Shown: positions 42,858 through 53,422, numbered from the stretch's first letter. The stretch: 64,000 nt of DNA from Fibrobacter sp. UWH6 (GCF_900142465.1 NZ_FRAX01000004.1:186001-250000); one strand, 5' to 3'. Notes: generated by a model from the sequence alone, not told the origin. A program made the numbers and translations.

Positions 42858-43259
42858 TTACGGCTCGGAAACCTGCAGGCTGTAGCCTAAATTGACCTTG
42901 CCGCCTGCATTTCGTGTTCTTTGAATCTTGTATTCTACGCGTTCAGCGCCCTTGGGCATGCAAAAGTTGACCTTCTGGTACCCCTTGTTCTTGTGAGATG
43001 ACGTGTAAGTCTTGATAATTTTGCTGCCAGCGCCAATAATATTGACCGTCAGGGTCATTTCTTGCTGTAATTTATTGCTGTGAGTAGGAGAATCGTCTTG
43101 TTGCTGCCAGGTTATAGACATCTGCCACATCTTGCCGGGCTCAACTTCACCGGCATCTTCTATGTAGATGTATTCGCCCTTGCCTTTGGCATCAGGCTTG
43201 AAATGCGACTTATTGCCGCCAATCCAGTACCTTGAAGAGGTACCTGTGACAATGCTCAT
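42858..43259 (-). CDS. Small protein of unknown function, probably beta-rich
   Basis: 133 residues from the ATG at 43259, with GGAGAATAAA upstream; an in-frame start at 43274 lacks a site. The sequence has alternating hydrophobic and polar stretches (MWQMSITWQQQ, MTLTVNIIGAG, KVNFCMPKGAERVEYKIQR) suggesting a compact beta sandwich. No signal peptide. I recognise no family. An imperfect hairpin overlaps its stop codon (42850-42868). Confidence 0.6.
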   Translation of the reverse strand: MSIVTGTSSRYWIGGNKSHFKPDAKGKGEYIYIEDAGEVEPGKMWQMSITWQQQDDSPTHSNKLQQEMTLTVNIIGAGSKIIKTYTSSHKNKGYQKVNFCMPKGAERVEYKIQRTRNAGGKVNLGYSLQVSEP

Positions 43260-43534
43260 TTTATTCTCCAACAAAACCCAAATGTGATGAATATCACAAA
43301 TATAGCATAACTATCTAATTGTGGCAATGGTGGTTGGTTAAAATGAAAGAAAAAATGTAGAGAAGGTGAAATCTTTGTAAAAATGGTTTATTTACTTCGA
43401 ATTTTCGTAGGTTTTTAGTCTGTCCTTAATTTTTTAACTTTATAAGAAAAAAGAAAGTTTTGCTAGGGACAAATTTATAGTAATTTTGCGTTGTCTTGGT
43501 AGCATCCCTGCTGAGACTATTACACCTCAAAAAT

Positions 43535-43571
43535 AACCCGTCGACGTTGCTGTCGGCGGGTTCTTTTTTTT
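43535..43571 (+). terminator. Orphan Rho-independent terminator
   Basis: AACCCGTCGAC (43535-43545) pairs with GTCGGCGGGTT (43552-43562), followed by CTTTTTTTT. No open reading frame precedes it on the plus strand, so it may end a small non-coding transcript that starts within 43380-43500. Confidence 0.85.
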
Positions 43572-43610
43572 ACCTCTTACTTTGTTTTAATTTTTTATTT
43601 TGATTTTGTA

Positions 43611-43650
43611 CAAAAAACGCCCAGCCATTCGGCTGGACGCTTTTTTGTTT
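43611..43650. terminator. Second orphan hairpin, bidirectional
   Basis: CCAGCC (43621-43626) pairs with GGCTGG (43631-43636) around ATTC, flanked by A-run and T-run (AAAAAACGC ... ACGCTTTTTT). It could terminate transcription from both sides. Confidence 0.7.
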
Positions 43651-44162
43651 TGCGTAGGGTATAGCTTGATACGTTGTAATCCGTATTTGGACTACGATTG
43701 GTAAAAATCTTATGTGTGTGGGGGGGGTAGTATAGGTATGAGCTGAGTATACTATCAGCTTTATCTGTAGTTTCTTTGTTGACCTCGATGTAACCCTACG
43801 CATTTGTTAGATGCGTTTGCAAATATACAATAGTTTGTTCTGTACCGCAATGGGAAATGATGGTAATATTTTAAAATAAGATAAATATATTTTAATGTTG
43901 TGTGTTGTGTGATATGTTGTATGTTTAGTTTATTTTGCTTGTTGAGTTCTTTTTGTTAAGGTTTATGCAATCTGTTTTTCAACATTTCTTGAAGAAATCA
44001 TTAATCGAGAGAGAGAAGCTTTTAAAAGTCCCCTATAATCTGAAATCGCCCTATTTTGGTGTGAAATTTGAATTGTTCTATTCGCCAAACGGTTTGTTTT
44101 GTTATTTTTTTTACATATTTTTGTGAAATTCACCTTTTTTTTCATCTAGGAAGGAATGGACT

Positions 44163-46280
44163 ATGAAAAAGGCTTTAAGAACGGCTGTTATGGCTCTAGG
44201 CTTCGCTGCCGGTGCTGCATTGGCCCAGCCGGGTATTGAAGGCGGAACTGACGGTCTTCATCAGATCAATACCAAAACCCTTGGTATAGGTAATATGACT
44301 TTGGGTACTGGTGGTAATATTTCTACCAGTGCATGGGGTCTTTCTCGTGGCGGCGTATTTGAAATGGATGGCAAGCGTTATTCCTACAACGCTGCTGACT
44401 ATTCCCAGGCTGGTAACATTTTCTTTGGCATGGGTGTCCTTGACTTCTGGGATATCGGTGTCGTTCTGCCTCTGTACTATGAACACGCCAATTCCGACGG
44501 TCCTTCCGGTGATGCAAACCAGTGGACCACCAGCCGTGGTGACCTGGATATGTGGATGAAGATCCGCGCTCCTTTCAAGTCCAAGGTGTTTAGCCTGGCT
44601 GCCATGTTGGACTTGTACGCTCCTACAGGTGAAATTGGTGCCGGCGTGCGTCCACGCCATGTGTGGTACTTGAACAGCGAAACTTATACCAGCCCGTTCA
44701 CTGCTGGTGACTGGACCTTTGCGGCCGGTCTTGTAACAACTTTTGACTTTACCAAAGTTGGTTATCCCTTCCGCGTGAACGCAGCTGCCAGCTATGTCTA
44801 CCCGGTTGACCTGGCCGAAACCAATGCTCTTGTGTATGCCGCTGGCGTAAACTGGATTCCCAAGAAATGGGTGGATGTGTTCTTGGAATATTCCGGCGAA
44901 ATGCGTTTGCAGAGCAAGGGTAACCTGAAGTTCAGTCCCATGAATGATCCCATGCTCATTACCCCGGGTTTCCGTTTCCACTTGCCTTATAATGTTGATT
45001 TTGCTGTTGGACTTGAAGTGGCTGTTCGTACCTTCAAGAACCTGGGCTTCGATCACGATAAGGAAATAGAAGGTTGCGACGATGTTATCCTTTCCTACAT
45101 CGGTGAAAATGGCCATACGGCTACTTATTGCTACGCTCCTACTCCCCTTATTTCTGGTGCCGCTGTGCTTAGCGTTCGTTTCGATCCGTTTGGCCCCAAG
45201 GACACCGACAAGGATGGTGTTCCTGACGAACAAGATAAGTGTCCCAGCACTGCCAAGGGGATTAAGGTCGGTTCCGATGGCTGCCCCCTGGATAGCGACA
45301 AGGATGGCGTGATCGATGATCTGGACAAGTGCCCCAACACTCCGGCTGGTAGCGTTGTGTTCTATGATGGCTGTATCGATACTACCGGTACCCGTCTGAA
45401 GGCTGAAGAAGATGCCCGTAACAAGGCTAAGGCTGATTCCGCAGTTAGCGCCAACGCTCGTGCCCTGATCTTGGATTTGGATGGCGATGGCATTCTGGAC
45501 GACAAGGACAAGTGTCCCAATACTCCGGCTGGCGTTCCTGTTGATTCTACCGGTTGCCCCATGGACTTTGACCACGACGGCGTGAACGACGCCCAGGACA
45601 AGTGCCCCAATACTCCGGCTGGTACTCCTGTAGATTCTGTAGGCTGCCCCATGGACTTTGACCACGACGGCGTGCCCGATCACCTGGACAAGTGCCCCAA
45701 TACTCCGGTAGGCATCGAAGTGGACATTAACGGTTGTAAGATGGACTCCGATAAGGATGGCATCCCCGATACTCAGGACAAGTGCCCCGGTACTCCCGAA
45801 GGCATGCCTGTTGACTCTATCGGCTGCTCTCTGGACTTTGACCACGACGGCGTGCCTGACATGAAGGACAAGTGCCCCAATACCTTGCCCGGTATCCGCG
45901 TCGATGAAAATGGCTGCCCCCTTGACAAAAAGGAAGACCTTGACCAGTTGAAGAAGGGCATTCAGTTCAAGACCGGTTCTGCAACCCTTACCAAGAGCAG
46001 CTTCGGTACCTTGGATGACGTTGCCGCCCTCATGCGCAAGATTCCCAACGCCAACCTAGAAGTTCAGGGTCACACCGACGACAAGGGCTCCGACGAAAAG
46101 AACATGAAGCTTTCTCAGGATCGCGCCCAGGCTGTGGTGGATTACCTGATCAAGCGTGGTGTTGAAAAGGATCGCCTCCGTGCTGTTGGCTATGGCCGCA
46201 CCATGCCTTTGGCAGACAATGTAAATGAAGATGGCCGAGCCCAGAACCGCCGAGTGGAACTGGTTCCGTTCGAAAAGTAA
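44163..46280 (+). CDS. OmpA-family outer-membrane protein with thrombospondin type 3 repeats
   Basis: 705 residues with a signal peptide (MKKALRTAVMALGFAAGAALA) and AAGGAA upstream. Residues ~22-340 look like an outer-membrane beta barrel (alternating aromatic strands such as FWDIGVVLPLYYEHA). Six or more TSP3 calcium-binding repeats follow (DTDKDGVPDEQDKCP, DFDHDGVPDHLDKCP types). The OmpA C-terminal domain (residues ~590-705) carries VQGHTDDKGSDEKN and NRRVELVPF, and binds peptidoglycan. It is probably an abundant structural protein linking outer membrane and cell wall. Confidence 0.92.
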   Translation: MKKALRTAVMALGFAAGAALAQPGIEGGTDGLHQINTKTLGIGNMTLGTGGNISTSAWGLSRGGVFEMDGKRYSYNAADYSQAGNIFFGMGVLDFWDIGVVLPLYYEHANSDGPSGDANQWTTSRGDLDMWMKIRAPFKSKVFSLAAMLDLYAPTGEIGAGVRPRHVWYLNSETYTSPFTAGDWTFAAGLVTTFDFTKVGYPFRVNAAASYVYPVDLAETNALVYAAGVNWIPKKWVDVFLEYSGEMRLQSKGNLKFSPMNDPMLITPGFRFHLPYNVDFAVGLEVAVRTFKNLGFDHDKEIEGCDDVILSYIGENGHTATYCYAPTPLISGAAVLSVRFDPFGPKDTDKDGVPDEQDKCPSTAKGIKVGSDGCPLDSDKDGVIDDLDKCPNTPAGSVVFYDGCIDTTGTRLKAEEDARNKAKADSAVSANARALILDLDGDGILDDKDKCPNTPAGVPVDSTGCPMDFDHDGVNDAQDKCPNTPAGTPVDSVGCPMDFDHDGVPDHLDKCPNTPVGIEVDINGCKMDSDKDGIPDTQDKCPGTPEGMPVDSIGCSLDFDHDGVPDMKDKCPNTLPGIRVDENGCPLDKKEDLDQLKKGIQFKTGSATLTKSSFGTLDDVAALMRKIPNANLEVQGHTDDKGSDEKNMKLSQDRAQAVVDYLIKRGVEKDRLRAVGYGRTMPLADNVNEDGRAQNRRVELVPFEK

Positions 46281-46299
46281 TTCTTTTATATCGACATTG

Positions 46300-46334
46300 A
46301 AAAAGAAGCCTCGCTCTGGGCGAGGCTTCTTTTT
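46300..46334. terminator. Bidirectional terminator between the ompA-like gene and aspS
   Basis: AAAAGAAGCCTCG (46301-46313) pairs with CGAGGCTTCTTTT (46321-46333), with A and T runs on both sides. It serves two convergent genes. Confidence 0.9.
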
Positions 46335-46370
46335 GCGTAAAGCTGTAAAGTATAAAGCGAAAAAAGTTCT

Positions 46371-48155
46371 TTAGTCCTTTTTCGGCATCTGCACGGCGAT
46401 ATGGATGTCCTGCAGCTGTTGCAGATCCACTTCGCTGGGGCACTGGTCCATGGGACTGGATGCGCTGGTGTTCTTCGGGAATGCGATGTAGTCACGGATG
46501 GATTCTTCACCTTCCATAGTTGCAACAACGCGATCCAGACCGAAGGCGAGACCACCGTGGGGAGGAGCACCGAACTTGAAGGCGTCCACGAAGAAGCCGA
46601 ACTTTTCCTTAACCTGTTCTTCGGTAAGACCGAGCAGGCGGAAAACCTTTTCCTGAACTTCAGGGTTGTGGATACGGACAGAACCGCCACCGATTTCAAC
46701 ACCGTTAAGAACAAGGTCATAAGCTTCGGCGTTGCAATCCTTCAGGTTGCCGGAGAGCATCATGTCCAGATGTTCGGGCAGCGGGTTGGTGAACGGGTGA
46801 TGCATAGCCATGTAGCGGCCTTCGGTATCGCTGTATTCGAACATGGGGAATTCAGTGATCCAGACAAATTCGCGCTTCTTCGGGTCACGGAGACCCTTGA
46901 TGCGAGCCACTTCGAGGCGGAGCTGACCCATAGCGGTAGCTGCAATCTTTTCGGGACCAGCGATGAAGAACATCATGTCGCCGCACTTAGCGCCGACTGC
47001 GTCACGCAGTTCGTTGAGCTGTTCGGTAGTGAAGAACTTGCCGACCTGAGTTTCAACTTCGTCATTTTCCTTGACGCGCATCCATACGAGACCCTTGGAA
47101 CCGTACTTAGCAACGTAAGCGGTGAGTTCGTCAATCTGCTTACGGGTGAAGTCCACGCAACCCTTGGCTGCGATACCGCGGATCTTGCCACCAGCGGCAA
47201 CGCAGTTCTTGAACACGCCGAATTCGCTCTTGGCACCGATTTCGGAAACGTCGTGGATTTCGAGATCGAAGCGCAGGTCCGGCTTATCGGAACCGTACTT
47301 GAGCATAGCTTCTGCCCACTTCATGCGGCGGATCTTCTTGGGAGGTTCGAAGTTCCAGACCTTACCGAGAACTTCGGTAACGAACTTGTCGAACATGCCC
47401 ATCACGTCGTCCTGGTCTACGAAGGACATTTCGACGTCGATCTGGGTGAATTCCGGCTGACGGTCGGCGCGGAGGTCTTCGTCACGGAAGCACTTGGCGA
47501 TCTGGAAGTAGCGGTCCATGCCAGCGATCATGAGGAGCTGCTTGTACTGCTGCGGAGACTGGGGGAGAGCGTAGAACTTACCAGCGTTCACACGAGAGGG
47601 AACCAGGTAGTCACGTGCGCCTTCCGGAGTAGACTTACAGAGAACCGGAGTTTCGATGTTTTCGAAACCGTTTTCATAGAAGAAGTGGTAGACTTCCTTC
47701 AGGAACTTGCTCTTGAGCATGAGCTTCTTCTGGATCCACGGGCGACGGAGGTCCAGGTAACGGTACTGGAGGCGGAGGTCGTCGTTTTCCTTACATTCTT
47801 CGTTGGGGTCATTGATGGCCAGGGGAGAAGTGAGGGCTGCGTTCAGGATGGTGAGTTCGCTGATCTTCACTTCGATTTCGCCGGTAGCCAGCTTTTCGTT
47901 GGTGTTGCCTTCTTCACGGGCATAGACCTTACCGGTAACGCAAATCACGTATTCGTTACGGAGAGTTTCTGCGTTCTTGATAACGTCGGCATTGTAATCC
48001 GGATTGAACACAATCTGGGTCTTGCCATACTTGTCGCGGAGGTCCACAAAAATCACACCACCGTGGTCACGGCGACGATCCACCCAACCACAGAGAGTTA
48101 CGGTCTGGCCAACATCTTCCTTACGGAGCTGGCCACAGTTATGAGTACGTTTCAT
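46371..48155 (-). CDS. aspS: Aspartyl-tRNA synthetase
   Basis: 594 residues, the bacterial-type length. N-terminal OB-fold anticodon-binding domain (GWVDRRRDHGGVIFVDLRD), class II catalytic domain with motif 2 (FRDEDLRADRQPEFTQID), the bacterial GAD insertion, and motif 3 (GLAFGLDRVVA). It charges tRNA-Asp. An AAAGGG sequence precedes the ATG. Whether it also charges tRNA-Asn cannot be judged here. Confidence 0.97.
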   Translation of the reverse strand: MKRTHNCGQLRKEDVGQTVTLCGWVDRRRDHGGVIFVDLRDKYGKTQIVFNPDYNADVIKNAETLRNEYVICVTGKVYAREEGNTNEKLATGEIEVKISELTILNAALTSPLAINDPNEECKENDDLRLQYRYLDLRRPWIQKKLMLKSKFLKEVYHFFYENGFENIETPVLCKSTPEGARDYLVPSRVNAGKFYALPQSPQQYKQLLMIAGMDRYFQIAKCFRDEDLRADRQPEFTQIDVEMSFVDQDDVMGMFDKFVTEVLGKVWNFEPPKKIRRMKWAEAMLKYGSDKPDLRFDLEIHDVSEIGAKSEFGVFKNCVAAGGKIRGIAAKGCVDFTRKQIDELTAYVAKYGSKGLVWMRVKENDEVETQVGKFFTTEQLNELRDAVGAKCGDMMFFIAGPEKIAATAMGQLRLEVARIKGLRDPKKREFVWITEFPMFEYSDTEGRYMAMHHPFTNPLPEHLDMMLSGNLKDCNAEAYDLVLNGVEIGGGSVRIHNPEVQEKVFRLLGLTEEQVKEKFGFFVDAFKFGAPPHGGLAFGLDRVVATMEGEESIRDYIAFPKNTSASSPMDQCPSEVDLQQLQDIHIAVQMPKKD

Positions 48156-48555
48156 TGTATTACCCTTTGGTATAAAAAATTTACGGGCGTAAATATAGAA
48201 ACAGGAGCGTGGTGTGACAAAAGGCTACTCCGATTTTTGGGATAAATTCGGGCCTTGAAGTTCTTTTTCCTGATATGGATGGACGTCTGATAAAAAAGGT
48301 CTAACTTTTATAGATAAGCTTTAAAATCCATAATTAGAAATTCTCTAATGTATAAGCAAAAGTTATAGTTTTTCGTAAACTTTGTATAATAAAATTTAAC
48401 ATTCACGAAATCGGACCTTTTTTTAGAAAAAAAATGAAAAAATCGGAAAAATTTTATGAAAACTGCGACTTTTTGATAAAAAACCTTGTATATTCTTACC
48501 GAAATTTTTCAAAAAGTCCCTAAAAAGGGCTTCTTATTGTTATTGGAGATAAAAT
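48156..48555. other. Divergent promoter region aspS / V-ATPase operon
   Basis: 400 very AT-rich nucleotides without an ORF. Near the V-ATPase start are TTGTATATT (48487-48494, possible -10), a small hairpin (AAGTCCCT ... AGGGCTT, 48512-48536) and GGAG before the ATG at 48556. Confidence 0.5.
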
Positions 48556-49158
48556 ATGGCAGAAGATTTGCAATACCTTATGGAACGCATCCAGAAGGAT
48601 GCTGTTGACAAGGCAGAAAACGATGCAGCAGCAATTATTGCTAAGGCAAAGGAAAAGGCAGCCGAAATTGTCAAGGCCGCCGAAGCCGAAGCCCAGGCAA
48701 AACTTGCCAAGGCCGATAAGGATGCTGAAGCATTTACCGAACGTAGCGAACGCACTCTGGAACAGTCTGCACGCGATCTTCTTCTTTCTGTAGGCAAGAA
48801 TCTTCAGGATATGATTCTTAACCTGCTCTCCCTCCAGGTCGAAAAGTCCCTGGACGAATCTACCGTCAAGGAAATGCTCCTTTCCCTCGCCAAGGGCTAC
48901 AGCGCCCACGTTGAAGTGGACTTCAGCGAAGCCGATGCCAAGAAGCTCGCTTCCTTCGTCACAGGCGAATTTGCAAAGCAGCTTTCTAACGGTGTTGAAG
49001 TTTCCAGCGATAAGGGTGTCAAGTATGGCTTCCGCGTCAAGCTGGACGGTGGCAAGGTCACCCACGAATTTACCGAAAAGGCAATGGCAGACGCTCTTTC
49101 TGCATTGCTCCGCCCGCAGCTGGCCAAGGTCGTTAACGCTGCAGCACAGGCAAAGTAA
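48556..49158 (+). CDS. atpE: V/A-type ATPase subunit E
   Basis: 200 residues. A long N-terminal helix rich in Ala, Lys and Glu (AAAIIAKAKEKAAEIVKAAEAE) is the peripheral stalk part; the C-terminal globular part includes KYGFRVKLDGGKVTHEFTE. First gene of the operon, GGAG upstream. It forms the stator linking the A3B3 head to subunit I. Confidence 0.93.
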   Translation: MAEDLQYLMERIQKDAVDKAENDAAAIIAKAKEKAAEIVKAAEAEAQAKLAKADKDAEAFTERSERTLEQSARDLLLSVGKNLQDMILNLLSLQVEKSLDESTVKEMLLSLAKGYSAHVEVDFSEADAKKLASFVTGEFAKQLSNGVEVSSDKGVKYGFRVKLDGGKVTHEFTEKAMADALSALLRPQLAKVVNAAAQAK

Positions 49159-49171
49159 TTAAGGCGAATCA

Positions 49172-49708
49172 ATGAGTTCTCCTTCTTATTTAATGGCTTC
49201 TTTGCCCATGATCAACCTGGGAGATGTTCCTCCTGTGACTATGGATGATTTCCGTAGCCGCTGCGAAGGTGCTCTGGACCAGGCTGAACTTGAAGCTTTG
49301 AACGCCTTGCTTAACAATGAACCGTCTGACGATGAATTCGTACAGTCCTATCAGGCTCACGAAATTCAGATGAAGAACGTTTCCGGCAGGCTCCGCGCCC
49401 AGGCATGGGGCCCCGATGTTCGCTTTAGCGAAAAGAGCTTTGCCGGCTACGACGTCTATTTCGCCAAGATGATTCAGGATGCATTTGCCAAGTCCAATCC
49501 TATGGAAAAAGAGCAGGATCTGGACAAGGCCCGTTTTTGGCTGGTTGATTGCCTCGCCGGTGTAGGGGAGGAAACGGTCAAGCACGTATATGCATACGCA
49601 ATTAAGCTCCAAATTTGTGCACGTTGGGCCCGCCTTTCTGAAAAGGCCGGCGACGCTGCTGTACTCAACGTTATTAATGCAAACGATCCTGACTTTGTTC
49701 AGGAATGA
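49172..49708 (+). CDS. DUF2764 V-ATPase-associated protein (CT309-like)
   Basis: 178 residues in the place occupied by CT309-type (DUF2764) proteins in chlamydial V-ATPase operons, between E and A. The start (SYLMASLPMINLGDVPPVTMDDF) has the family's YY-ASLP and PP motifs; the rest is helical. It is shorter than the ~260-residue chlamydial member. It may substitute for the missing subunit C, which is inference. 13 nt separate it from subunit E. Confidence 0.75.
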   Translation: MSSPSYLMASLPMINLGDVPPVTMDDFRSRCEGALDQAELEALNALLNNEPSDDEFVQSYQAHEIQMKNVSGRLRAQAWGPDVRFSEKSFAGYDVYFAKMIQDAFAKSNPMEKEQDLDKARFWLVDCLAGVGEETVKHVYAYAIKLQICARWARLSEKAGDAAVLNVINANDPDFVQE

Positions 49709-49725
49709 CCGGAGGTCCATTTTCA

Positions 49726-51483
49726 ATGGCTAGTATCGGAAAAATCATCGGTGTGAACGGTAACTTGATTCGCGTCAAGTTCGAAAGCGCCGTGTCTCAG
49801 AACGAAGTGGCTTATGCCAAGTTGCCCTCCAAGAATAAGGATGGCAAGTCCGAAATTATCCCGCTGAAGAGCGAAGTGATTCGTATCCGTGGCGACTACG
49901 CAGAACTTCAGGTGTTCGAAGATACCACTGGCCTTAAGGCTGGCGACGAAGTCGAATTCACTGGCGAACTGCTTTCTGTGGAACTTGGACCTGGTCTTCT
50001 GACTCAGGTGTTCGACGGTCTTCAGAACCCCCTGCCCGAACTTGCCGAACAGTGCGGCTTCTTCCTGCAGCGCGGTAAGTACCTGCCGGCCCTCCCTCGT
50101 GATAAGAAGTGGGCCTTTACTCCGGTTGCAAAGCCGGGTGATGTCTTGGTTGCTGGTGACACCATCGGTACCGTACCCGAAGGCGTGTTCACCCACCGCA
50201 TCATGGTGCCTTTCAAGGTTCTCGGCAAGGTGACCGTGGAATCCGTCGTTCCTGCTGGCGAACATGTCGTTGAAGACGTCGTCGCAGTAGTCAAGAACGA
50301 AAAGGGCGAAAAGATTGAAATCAAGATGGTCCAGACTTGGCCGGTGAAGATGCCGATTAAGGCTTTCGAAGAACGTCTTCGCCCCACCAAGCCGCTGACC
50401 ATGCAGCAGCGCATTGTGGATACCTTCTTCCCTGTGATGCAGGGCGGTACCTTCTGTACTCCGGGCCCCTTCGGTGCCGGTAAGACTGTGCTGCAGCAGC
50501 TCATGAGCCGTTACGCAGACGTGGACATCGTGATCCTGGCCGCTTGCGGTGAACGTGCTGGTGAAGTGGTAGAAACCCTTCGCGAATTCCCTGAGTTGAT
50601 CGACCCCCGTACCGGTAAGTCCCTCATGGAACGTACTTTGATTATTTGTAACACTTCTTCCATGCCGGTGGCTGCTCGTGAAGCTTCCGTTTACACCGGC
50701 GTGACCCTGGCTGAATACTATCGCCAGATGGGCCTGAACGTGTTGCTCCTGGCTGACTCTACTTCCCGTTGGGCACAGGCTCTCCGTGAAATGTCCGGCC
50801 GTCTGGAAGAAATCCCCGGTGAAGAAGCCTTCCCGGCTTACCTGGAATCTGTGATCGCAGCCTTCTACGAACGCGGCGGCGTTGTCCGCCTGAAGGACGG
50901 TTCCACTGGTTCCGTGACCATCGGCGGTTCCGTTTCTCCGGCAGGTGGTAACTTCGAAGAACCCGTGACCCAGGCTACCCTTAAGGTGGTGGGCGCATTC
51001 CTCGGTCTGTCTCGTGAACGTTCCGACCAGCGCCGCTTCCCGGCAATCCACCCGCTGGATTCCTGGTCCAAGTATGAAGGCATCATCGATTCCAAGAAGG
51101 TTGCCGATGCCCGCAAGATTCTTGCTGCTGGCGTTGACGTCAACAACATGATGAAGGTGGTGGGTGAAGAAGGTACCTCTATCGATGACTTCATTACTTA
51201 CCTCAAGTCCGAATACCTTGACGCAGTTTACCTGCAGCAGGACGCCTACCACGAAATTGACGCCGCCTGCACTGGCGACCGTCAGAAGTATGTGTTCGGC
51301 AAGGTTTATGAAATTCTCAAGACTCCTATGTCTTTTGCCGAAAAGGATATTGCACGTACCTTCTTCCTGAAGCTCACTCAGGCTACCAAGGACTGGAACC
51401 GCGTTGCAATGGATTCCGCAGAATTCAAGGAAATTGAATCCAATATTACTGCTTCCGTGAAGGAGGTAACTGTCAATGCATAA
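49726..51483 (+). CDS. atpA: V/A-type ATPase catalytic subunit A
   Basis: 585 residues from the ATG at 49726, with GGAGG at 49711-49715; an upstream ATG at 49705 lies before this site and is rejected. Walker A motif [11 protein letters not shown] (residues ~245), the ERAGE catalytic region and the characteristic non-homologous insertion of V-type A subunits are present. It hydrolyses or synthesises ATP at the A/B interface and overlaps atpB by 8 nt. Confidence 0.97.
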   Translation: MASIGKIIGVNGNLIRVKFESAVSQNEVAYAKLPSKNKDGKSEIIPLKSEVIRIRGDYAELQVFEDTTGLKAGDEVEFTGELLSVELGPGLLTQVFDGLQNPLPELAEQCGFFLQRGKYLPALPRDKKWAFTPVAKPGDVLVAGDTIGTVPEGVFTHRIMVPFKVLGKVTVESVVPAGEHVVEDVVAVVKNEKGEKIEIKMVQTWPVKMPIKAFEERLRPTKPLTMQQRIVDTFFPVMQGGTFCTPGPFGAGKTVLQQLMSRYADVDIVILAACGERAGEVVETLREFPELIDPRTGKSLMERTLIICNTSSMPVAAREASVYTGVTLAEYYRQMGLNVLLLADSTSRWAQALREMSGRLEEIPGEEAFPAYLESVIAAFYERGGVVRLKDGSTGSVTIGGSVSPAGGNFEEPVTQATLKVVGAFLGLSRERSDQRRFPAIHPLDSWSKYEGIIDSKKVADARKILAAGVDVNNMMKVVGEEGTSIDDFITYLKSEYLDAVYLQQDAYHEIDAACTGDRQKYVFGKVYEILKTPMSFAEKDIARTFFLKLTQATKDWNRVAMDSAEFKEIESNITASVKEVTVNA

Positions 51484-52777
51484 TGTTGCTTACCATCGTA
51501 TTGAACGCATCGCCGGTTCTGTGATCTCTCTGAAGGCAGAAGGCGTTGCCAACCAGGAACTGGCTCAGGTTACTAGCTCTTTCGGTACTTCTCTCGCCCG
51601 TGTGATCCGTATTGACGGTGACATGGTTGACCTGCAGGTTTTCGCAGGCGCCCGTGGCGTTTCTACCGATTCCGAAGTCCGCTTCCTGGGCGAACCCATG
51701 AAGGTTCCTTATTCCGAAGCTCTCCTTGGCCGCGTGTTTAACGGTGCTGGTCAGCCCCGTGATAACGGTCCGGAAGTGGATGGCGAACGTATCGCAATTG
51801 GCGGCCCTTCCGTGAACCCCGCAAAGCGTATTATCCCGAAGACCATGGTCCGTACTGGTATTCCCATGATCGACGTGTTCAATACCCTGGTGGTGTCTCA
51901 GAAGCTCCCGATTTTCTCTATCGCTGGTGAACCGTATAACGAACTTCTTGCCCGTATTGCTCTGCAGGCAGAAGTGGACGTGATCGTTCTTGGCGGTATG
52001 GGCCTGAAGCACGACGACTACCTGTACCTCAAGGACTTCCTTGAAAAGAACGGTGCTCTTAGCCGTACCGTGATGTTCATGCACACTGCATCTGACCCCA
52101 TTGTGGAATGCTTGCTGGTGCCTGATGCATCCCTCGCCGTTGCCGAAAAGTTCGCAACCGAAGGTAAGAATGTTCTGGTGCTTCTCACCGATATGACCAA
52201 CTTCGCCGACGCCATGAAGGAAATTGCAATTACCATGGAACAGATTCCGTCTAATCGTGGTTATCCTGGCGATCTCTACTCTTCTCTCGCTAGCCGTTAC
52301 GAAAAGGCTGTGGACTTCGAAGGTTCCGGTTCCATTACCATCCTCGCTGTTACCACCATGCCTGGCGATGACGTGACCCACCCGGTTCCGGATAACACCG
52401 GTTACATTACCGAAGGTCAGTTCTATCTGCGTAAGGGCCGTATTGAACCGTTCGGTTCTCTGTCTCGTCTGAAGCAGCAGGTGAACGGTAAGACCCGTAG
52501 CGACCACCGTACCATTATGAATACCATGATCCAGCTCTATGCTTCTTACAAGGAAACCCTTGAAAAGCAGTCCATGGGCTTTAACATGAGTACTTGGGAC
52601 CAGAAGCTGTTGAAGTACGGCCAGCGTTTCGAAAAGGAAATGATGGACCTGTCCGTGAACATTCCTCTGGAACAGGCTCTGGATCTTGGCTGGACCATTC
52701 TTGCCGACTGCTTCCAGCCCGAAGAAACCGGTATTCCTTCCAAGATGATTAGTCAGTATTGGCCCAAGAAGGGGTAA
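51476..52777 (+). CDS. atpB: V/A-type ATPase subunit B
   Basis: 433 residues. AGGAGG (51461-51466) lies upstream within atpA. Non-catalytic nucleotide-binding subunit of the head; motifs [35 protein letters not shown] and [21 protein letters not shown] are typical. No Walker A, as expected. Confidence 0.97.
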   Translation: MHNVAYHRIERIAGSVISLKAEGVANQELAQVTSSFGTSLARVIRIDGDMVDLQVFAGARGVSTDSEVRFLGEPMKVPYSEALLGRVFNGAGQPRDNGPEVDGERIAIGGPSVNPAKRIIPKTMVRTGIPMIDVFNTLVVSQKLPIFSIAGEPYNELLARIALQAEVDVIVLGGMGLKHDDYLYLKDFLEKNGALSRTVMFMHTASDPIVECLLVPDASLAVAEKFATEGKNVLVLLTDMTNFADAMKEIAITMEQIPSNRGYPGDLYSSLASRYEKAVDFEGSGSITILAVTTMPGDDVTHPVPDNTGYITEGQFYLRKGRIEPFGSLSRLKQQVNGKTRSDHRTIMNTMIQLYASYKETLEKQSMGFNMSTWDQKLLKYGQRFEKEMMDLSVNIPLEQALDLGWTILADCFQPEETGIPSKMISQYWPKKG

Positions 52778-52780
52778 TTA

Positions 52781-53422
52781 ATGGCTAAAGTCAAGTTAAC
52801 AAAGAACGCCCTCAAGGCGGAACGCGACGCATTGAAGCGCTTCCAGCGCTATCTGCCCACGTTGCTGTTGAAAAAGCAGCAGCTGCAGATGGAAATGCGT
52901 ACGCTCCAGGAGAGGGTGATGGCAAAGCGCGAGGAGGAAGACAAGCTCCGCAAGAGCATGTCCTCCTGGATTTCGCTGTATGCCGAACCTATCGATTGGT
53001 CGAAGTACCTGTCGGTGAAGGAAGTGCGCCAGGGCGAAGGTAATATCGCCGGTGTCCGCATTCCTACATACGATGGGGTAGACTTCAATGTGACCATCCC
53101 TGACTTCTTTACTACGCCGGTTTGGCTGGACGACGGTATCCGCAGTCTGCAGGGCCTTATTTCCCTGCGCCTGGAACGCCGCGTTCTCGAAAAGCAGTAC
53201 GAACTTCTTTCTCAGGAACTTCGTACCACGAGCCAGCGCGTGAATCTTTTCGAAAAGGTCAAGATTCCCGAAGCCAAGGACAACATTCGCAAGATTAACA
53301 TCTTCTTGGGTGACCAGCAGACCTCCGGTGTGGCCCGTAGTAAGCTTGCCAAGGGCAAGTCTACCGCTCGTGCCGCAGCACAGGATGCCGCAGCCGCTCA
53401 GGACAAGGGGGTAGCCGCATGA
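52781..53422 (+). CDS. atpD: V/A-type ATPase subunit D
   Basis: 213 residues. Central rotor stalk: N- and C-terminal long helices (KNALKAERDALKRFQRYLPT, QELRTTSQRVNLFEKVKIPE). The C-terminus ends in an Ala-rich tail. It starts 3 nt after atpB. Confidence 0.93.
   Translation: MAKVKLTKNALKAERDALKRFQRYLPTLLLKKQQLQMEMRTLQERVMAKREEEDKLRKSMSSWISLYAEPIDWSKYLSVKEVRQGEGNIAGVRIPTYDGVDFNVTIPDFFTTPVWLDDGIRSLQGLISLRLERRVLEKQYELLSQELRTTSQRVNLFEKVKIPEAKDNIRKINIFLGDQQTSGVARSKLAKGKSTARAAAQDAAAAQDKGVAA

Larger units (their letters stand above)
43260..44162. other. Long AT-rich intergenic region with two hairpin terminators
   Basis: About 900 nt with no credible gene; the small ORFs at 43570-43803 and 43935-44126 lack ribosome-binding sites and family features. 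It contains two strong terminator-like hairpins (43535 and 43611) with no ORF upstream of the first, a TAGTATA/TATACTA inverted pair near 43730-43760, a G-run (GGGGGGGG near 43721), and a CGCAT/ATGCG hairpin near 43799-43815. A small RNA ending at 43571 is possible. The region also serves as promoter for the ompA-like gene. Confidence 0.55.

Noticed and set aside
43570-44126. Two small open frames in the non-coding region before the ompA-like gene
   Set aside because: AT-rich random-looking composition, no ribosome-binding site, and one spans a terminator hairpin.
44196-45845. 549-residue minus-strand open frame opposite the OmpA/TSP3 gene
   Set aside because: It is the complement of the real gene, whose repeats and codon bias leave the opposite strand open. 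It has no ribosome-binding site or family features.
46401-48245. 614-residue plus-strand open frame over aspS
   Set aside because: It lies antisense to a complete class II synthetase with all motifs; codon bias explains the open frame.
49723-52507. Long minus-strand frames opposite V-ATPase A and B
   Set aside because: Shadows of strongly biased genes; no domain or signal was seen in the translations.
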